Shown piece by piece: positions 5,394 to 8,256 of a stretch of 8,256 nt of DNA. Under the pieces are notes generated by a model, which had not been told where the DNA came from, ran no database searches, and worked only from the letters and a program-made list of their open reading frames with translations. Source of the DNA: an uncultured Lachnospiraceae bacterium (lineage in GTDB: Bacteria; Bacillota; Clostridia; Lachnospirales; Lachnospiraceae); assembly GCA_902803635.1 (NCBI GenBank), contig CADCQU010000291.1:1-8256 (forward strand). Direction: 5' to 3'. The translations under genes and the position numbers were made by a program. Position 1 is the first letter of the stretch, and each line of letters opens with the position of its first letter.

Positions 5394-7139
5394 TTATATC
5401 CCGAGACACACCATCAGTCCCGTCCTCGTGTCCGGGTTTGCCACCCATTTGACGGTGTTCGTCAGGGCGCGGAGGCAGAGGTTCCCGCGGGTGCCGTCGG
5501 CGGTGTCCCGCGAAAGATCCTCCCACGCTCCTTCCTTGAAGACGAAGCTCTCCCCCTCAAATATAACGGTGTCCATGACCAGCTGCTCCTTCCAAAGCCC
5601 GTCGTACTCCCGGTCGATTGGCTTCTCGGTCTCGAGTACGACGGCAAAGGTCTCGCCCCGTGAAAGCTCGACGGGAGCGTCGAGCCGAATCGTGTATTTG
5701 CCGGAAAGCCGGATCTCTCCCATCGTCACGGCCTCCTCCACGAGGGCGCCGCTCTCTGGACCGTCGTCTAGCGCAGGGTTCTTGTAAATGGACACACGGT
5801 ATTTGCCGGGGACAAAACAGGTAGCGTCAAATTGCACCGCCTCCAGGGTCTCGTCCTGACGGACGGCGGTGAAGACATTTGCCACCTTCGTGGAGCTTGC
5901 GTTCCGCACGAGGTGGAGCTGCCCGTCGTGGAAATAACTGTTGTCGTAGACCTCGCCCTTGGACTGGTCCGCCATCTCGTAGGCATAGGCGGCCACCCCG
6001 AGGCTGGTGTCGTAGTAGGAAAGCCAGAAATAGGACTTTTCCGAGAGCTTGCTCGTTTTCGAGTGGCTGTTCCGGACGAGCCAGGCGCCGTTCCCCGGCG
6101 GGGTCTTCTTGAAATTCTCCGCCGGATAGTTGTCGTCCCAGCCGACAACAGTCACGACGTGGTTGAAAAAGGTCCTTTTATAATTATAATAGGCGTGGTT
6201 TTTCTTCTGCAAATACCGCCGCCTGGAGAAATAGGAAATGCCGACCGCGCCATTTGCCAAAATCGCCTCCTTAACAAGCTCCGGATTCTCCCAGAGGTTG
6301 AGGAAAAACTGATGCTTGAGCGTGGCGACATTTTTCTCCGTGGCGTAGGTGGACGAAATCCCCTTCTTCAGGGCCTTTTCCGCCTTCGAATAGGCAAGGT
6401 TCCCCTTGTCCCGCGCATAGCCGTTCCCGCGCATGAGGCTCTGGGCCGCGAAGGCCAGATTCCCGCCAAGGTTCAGGAAGTTTCGTCCCTTTCCGAGCGA
6501 AAGATCCAGAAAAATGTGGTCGCCGGTATCACCGTTTGCCGGCAGTGCCCCGTCATGGTAGCAGAAATATGCAAGCTGCAGCTCGCTGTAATTGACACTC
6601 GGCGTCACGGGCCCGATCGCGTCCGAAAGGTTGTGACGGATCATGTAGAACTCGGCCAGGGCCGCCGCCGCATGCGCCCAGCAGGAGCCGTAATGCACCC
6701 CTTTCGTGGTCTGGTTGCGCGTCGAGGGGTAGGTGGTCTTGAAATAGTCTAAAATCTCCTCCTCGGTTGCAAGATTCGGGAACTTTTTTCCGATTTTGAC
6801 TTTCCCCGGCTCGTCGAAATCTTGCCCGTCCAGCCGCTGCAGCACGTCCGCATAGGTGAGGTCGTCCGCCGCCGCCGGGACGGAACGGTCCCAGGGATTC
6901 TCGTCAAATGTCGCCGCTTCGGGAAACTGGATTTCTTCTACTATACCGTCCCATTCGGCCGAATCCTCCTCCGCAACTTCCTCAGTCGATACGGCGGGTA
7001 TAGCCGAAACGTCCTGCATTTCATCCAACGAAAAAGAGGCAAATGCACTCTCCGAAGGATTTCCCAAAAGAAGTGCAAGAAGAATCCCAACAGCGCAGGC
7101 TCTTCGATACACATACCTCCATAACCTTCTTCCTTGCAT
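5394..7139 (-). CDS. Exported C1-family cysteine peptidase with lectin-like domain
   Basis: This is a secreted papain-like peptidase of 581 residues. An arginine-rich N-terminus and hydrophobic stretch (15-26) form a signal peptide with likely cleavage after AFA (32-34). A low-complexity acidic linker (about 45-90) precedes the catalytic domain. The triad is C153 in YGSCWAH, H327 in FFNHVVTVVGWDD and N357 in WLVRNSHS, in C1A order. Residues about 395-560 fit the beta-rich 'lectin-like' domain that follows the peptidase in many clostridial homologues. One oddity: the usual oxyanion glutamine sits six residues before the cysteine, but here RNQ (Q143) is ten before it. There is no sortase motif or anchor, so it is probably released. 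The start has AAGGAG 10 bases upstream and overlaps a GGCAAATG motif. No clear promoter is visible in the 120-base gap after purD. Confidence 0.9.
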   Translation of the reverse strand: MQGRRLWRYVYRRACAVGILLALLLGNPSESAFASFSLDEMQDVSAIPAVSTEEVAEEDSAEWDGIVEEIQFPEAATFDENPWDRSVPAAADDLTYADVLQRLDGQDFDEPGKVKIGKKFPNLATEEEILDYFKTTYPSTRNQTTKGVHYGSCWAHAAAALAEFYMIRHNLSDAIGPVTPSVNYSELQLAYFCYHDGALPANGDTGDHIFLDLSLGKGRNFLNLGGNLAFAAQSLMRGNGYARDKGNLAYSKAEKALKKGISSTYATEKNVATLKHQFFLNLWENPELVKEAILANGAVGISYFSRRRYLQKKNHAYYNYKRTFFNHVVTVVGWDDNYPAENFKKTPPGNGAWLVRNSHSKTSKLSEKSYFWLSYYDTSLGVAAYAYEMADQSKGEVYDNSYFHDGQLHLVRNASSTKVANVFTAVRQDETLEAVQFDATCFVPGKYRVSIYKNPALDDGPESGALVEEAVTMGEIRLSGKYTIRLDAPVELSRGETFAVVLETEKPIDREYDGLWKEQLVMDTVIFEGESFVFKEGAWEDLSRDTADGTRGNLCLRALTNTVKWVANPDTRTGLMVCLGI

Positions 7140-7259
7140 TTGCCCCGTGCTCCTTAGTCGTTAGAATCTTGGAATCGTTTTTGCCAAATGTGTCTCAAAC
7201 ACCTATGTCCCGTTTTCCATCCTTCCGGAATCGGGGATTTGATGTCGCAACAAGCGCTT

Positions 7260-8256
7260 TTACGCCTCGTCAATCGCCTTCCCGATGTCGTGTCGGAAAT
7301 ATTTGTTGTCAAATGTCACGAGCTCCGCCGCCTTGTACGCATTTGCGCGGGCCTCGACGAGCGTCTTTCCGAGCGCGGAAACGCCCAGAACGCGGCCGCC
7401 ATTTGTCAGGATCTCGCCGTTCTCACCCGCCTTCGTGCCCGCGTGGAACACGAAGGCATCGTCGCGATTTGCAAAGCTCTCCAGGCCGTGAATCGGGAAT
7501 CCTTTCTTGTAGCTCACCGGATAGCCCTCGGAGGCGAGCACCACGCAGACGCAGGCCTCGTCCGAGAAGGACAGCTCCACGTCGGCAAGCTTCCCGTCCA
7601 CGCAGGCCTCCATCACCTCGACCATGTCGGTCTTCATGCGCGGGAGCACGACCTGCGCCTCGGGATCGCCGAAGCGGCAGTTGTATTCGAGGACCTTCGG
7701 CCCATCCGCCGTCAGCATGAGTCCAAAGAAGATGATGCCCACGAAGGGCCGCCCCTCGGCCGCCATCGCGTCCACGGTCTTCTGGTAAATGTGCTCGCGG
7801 CAGAAGGCGTCTACCTCGGCCGTGTAGAAGGGGCTCGGCGAGAACGTGCCCATGCCGCCGGTGTTGAGGCCGGTGTCGCCGTCGCCAGCGCGCTTGTGGT
7901 CCTGCGCGGAGGCCATCGGGCGGATGGTCTTGCCGTCGCAGAACGAGAGCACGGAGACCTCGCGGCCCGTCATGAACTCCTCGATGACCATCGCGTTGCC
8001 GGCCGCGCCGAACTTCTTATCCTCCATGATCTCGACCACGCCGGCCTCCGCCTCCTCGGGGGTCCGGCAAATGAGGACGCCTTTGCCGAGCGCGAGCCCG
8101 TCGGCCTTGAGGACCACCGGGAATTTTGAATTGGAAAGAACCTTGCGGGCCTCGGCCGCCGAATGGACGGTCTCGTAGGCCGCCGTCGGAATGCCGTACT
8201 TCTTCATGCGCTCCTTGGAGAAGGCCTTCGAGCCCTCCAAAATGGCCGCATTCTTC
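7260..8256 (-). CDS. purD: Phosphoribosylamine-glycine ligase PurD (5' end beyond window)
   Basis: PurD (GAR synthetase) joins glycine to phosphoribosylamine using ATP, the second step of purine synthesis, in the cytoplasm. About 331 residues are present; the frame is open to the right edge, where KNAAILEGSKAFSKERM matches the region about 100 residues into a roughly 425-residue family member, so the N-terminal domain lies outside. ATP-grasp features follow: FPVVLKADGLALGKGV, then VIEEFMTGREVSVL, the TGGMGT loop (in DTGLNTGGMGTFSP), and the metal-binding KVLEYNCRFGDPE. The TTG at 8238-8240 is internal leucine, not a start. The C-terminal domain ends normally at RHDIGKAIDEA. No T-run terminator was seen after it. 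Confidence 0.96.
   Translation of the reverse strand, partial: KNAAILEGSKAFSKERMKKYGIPTAAYETVHSAAEARKVLSNSKFPVVLKADGLALGKGVLICRTPEEAEAGVVEIMEDKKFGAAGNAMVIEEFMTGREVSVLSFCDGKTIRPMASAQDHKRAGDGDTGLNTGGMGTFSPSPFYTAEVDAFCREHIYQKTVDAMAAEGRPFVGIIFFGLMLTADGPKVLEYNCRFGDPEAQVVLPRMKTDMVEVMEACVDGKLADVELSFSDEACVCVVLASEGYPVSYKKGFPIHGLESFANRDDAFVFHAGTKAGENGEILTNGGRVLGVSALGKTLVEARANAYKAAELVTFDNKYFRHDIGKAIDEA

Larger units (their letters stand above)
124..8073. repeat. Dispersed short motif CATTTGCC / GGCAAATG
   Basis: Ten exact copies occur. CATTTGCC starts at 124, 910, 2460, 2532, 3342, 5876, 6251 and 7137; the complement starts at 7038 and 8066. Close variants are CATTTGTC (270, 1186, 2384, 7400), CATTTGAC or its complement (5446, 3629, 6903, 7308) and CATTTGCT or its complement (5073, 4590). 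The core CATTTG/CAAATG appears at least 23 times, five of them outside or at the edge of genes. Counted by eye, so a few copies may be missed. Two of the ten exact copies come from the clpC repeat and are not independent. Confidence 0.7.

Noticed and set aside
7140..7259. Promoter or terminator between purD and the peptidase
   Set aside because: Only weak hexamer matches and a short CCCG..CGGG inverted repeat without a T-run were seen; not enough to call either.
8238..8240. TTG start codon giving a 326-residue PurD
   Set aside because: The frame stays open to the window edge and upstream residues continue the PurD match, so TTG encodes an internal leucine.

Overview
The window looks like a GC-rich Clostridia (Firmicutes) chromosome segment, most likely from the Lachnospiraceae or a close relative. 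The basis is the gene set (radA, clpC, a rubredoxin, a secreted C1 peptidase with a lectin-like C-terminus, purD), strong AGGAGG-type ribosome binding sites, and one small protein known to me mainly from that family. The placement is an inference from sequence reading; no search was run.

All recognisable genes are on the minus strand, so transcription runs from right to left. From right to left: the C-terminal part of purD (purine synthesis; its start lies beyond the window); an exported papain-family cysteine peptidase; a 53-residue rubredoxin with its own promoter; a leader of about 170 bases rich in hairpins; clpC (the Clp protease unfoldase, here with a tandem 24-residue repeat as its C-terminal tail); a 139-residue protein of the type often labelled 'endosialidase'; an intergenic stretch with two inverted repeats; radA (recombination and repair); and finally, left of radA, a non-coding region of about 400 bases with one strong and one weaker promoter, a boxA-like element and a nested hairpin. 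This last region resembles the leader of a ribosomal RNA operon whose 16S gene would lie beyond the left edge.

The rubredoxin, clpC, 139-residue gene and radA could form a stress and repair transcription unit. clpC and radA are classic neighbours in Firmicutes (ctsR-mcsA-mcsB-clpC-radA), but no ctsR, mcsA or mcsB gene is present next to clpC here. I saw no plus-strand gene, tRNA, insertion sequence or CRISPR array.

The most unusual signal is spread over the whole window. The octamer CATTTGCC (or its complement GGCAAATG) occurs ten times and its core CATTTG/CAAATG at least 23 times, in genes (several reading frames, both orientations) and between genes. Roughly 0.2 and 2.5 would be expected from base composition. 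Related to it, all eleven Ala-Asn pairs in the four large proteins use the otherwise uncommon alanine codon GCA. This could be a genome-wide iterated motif or an extreme codon-pair preference.
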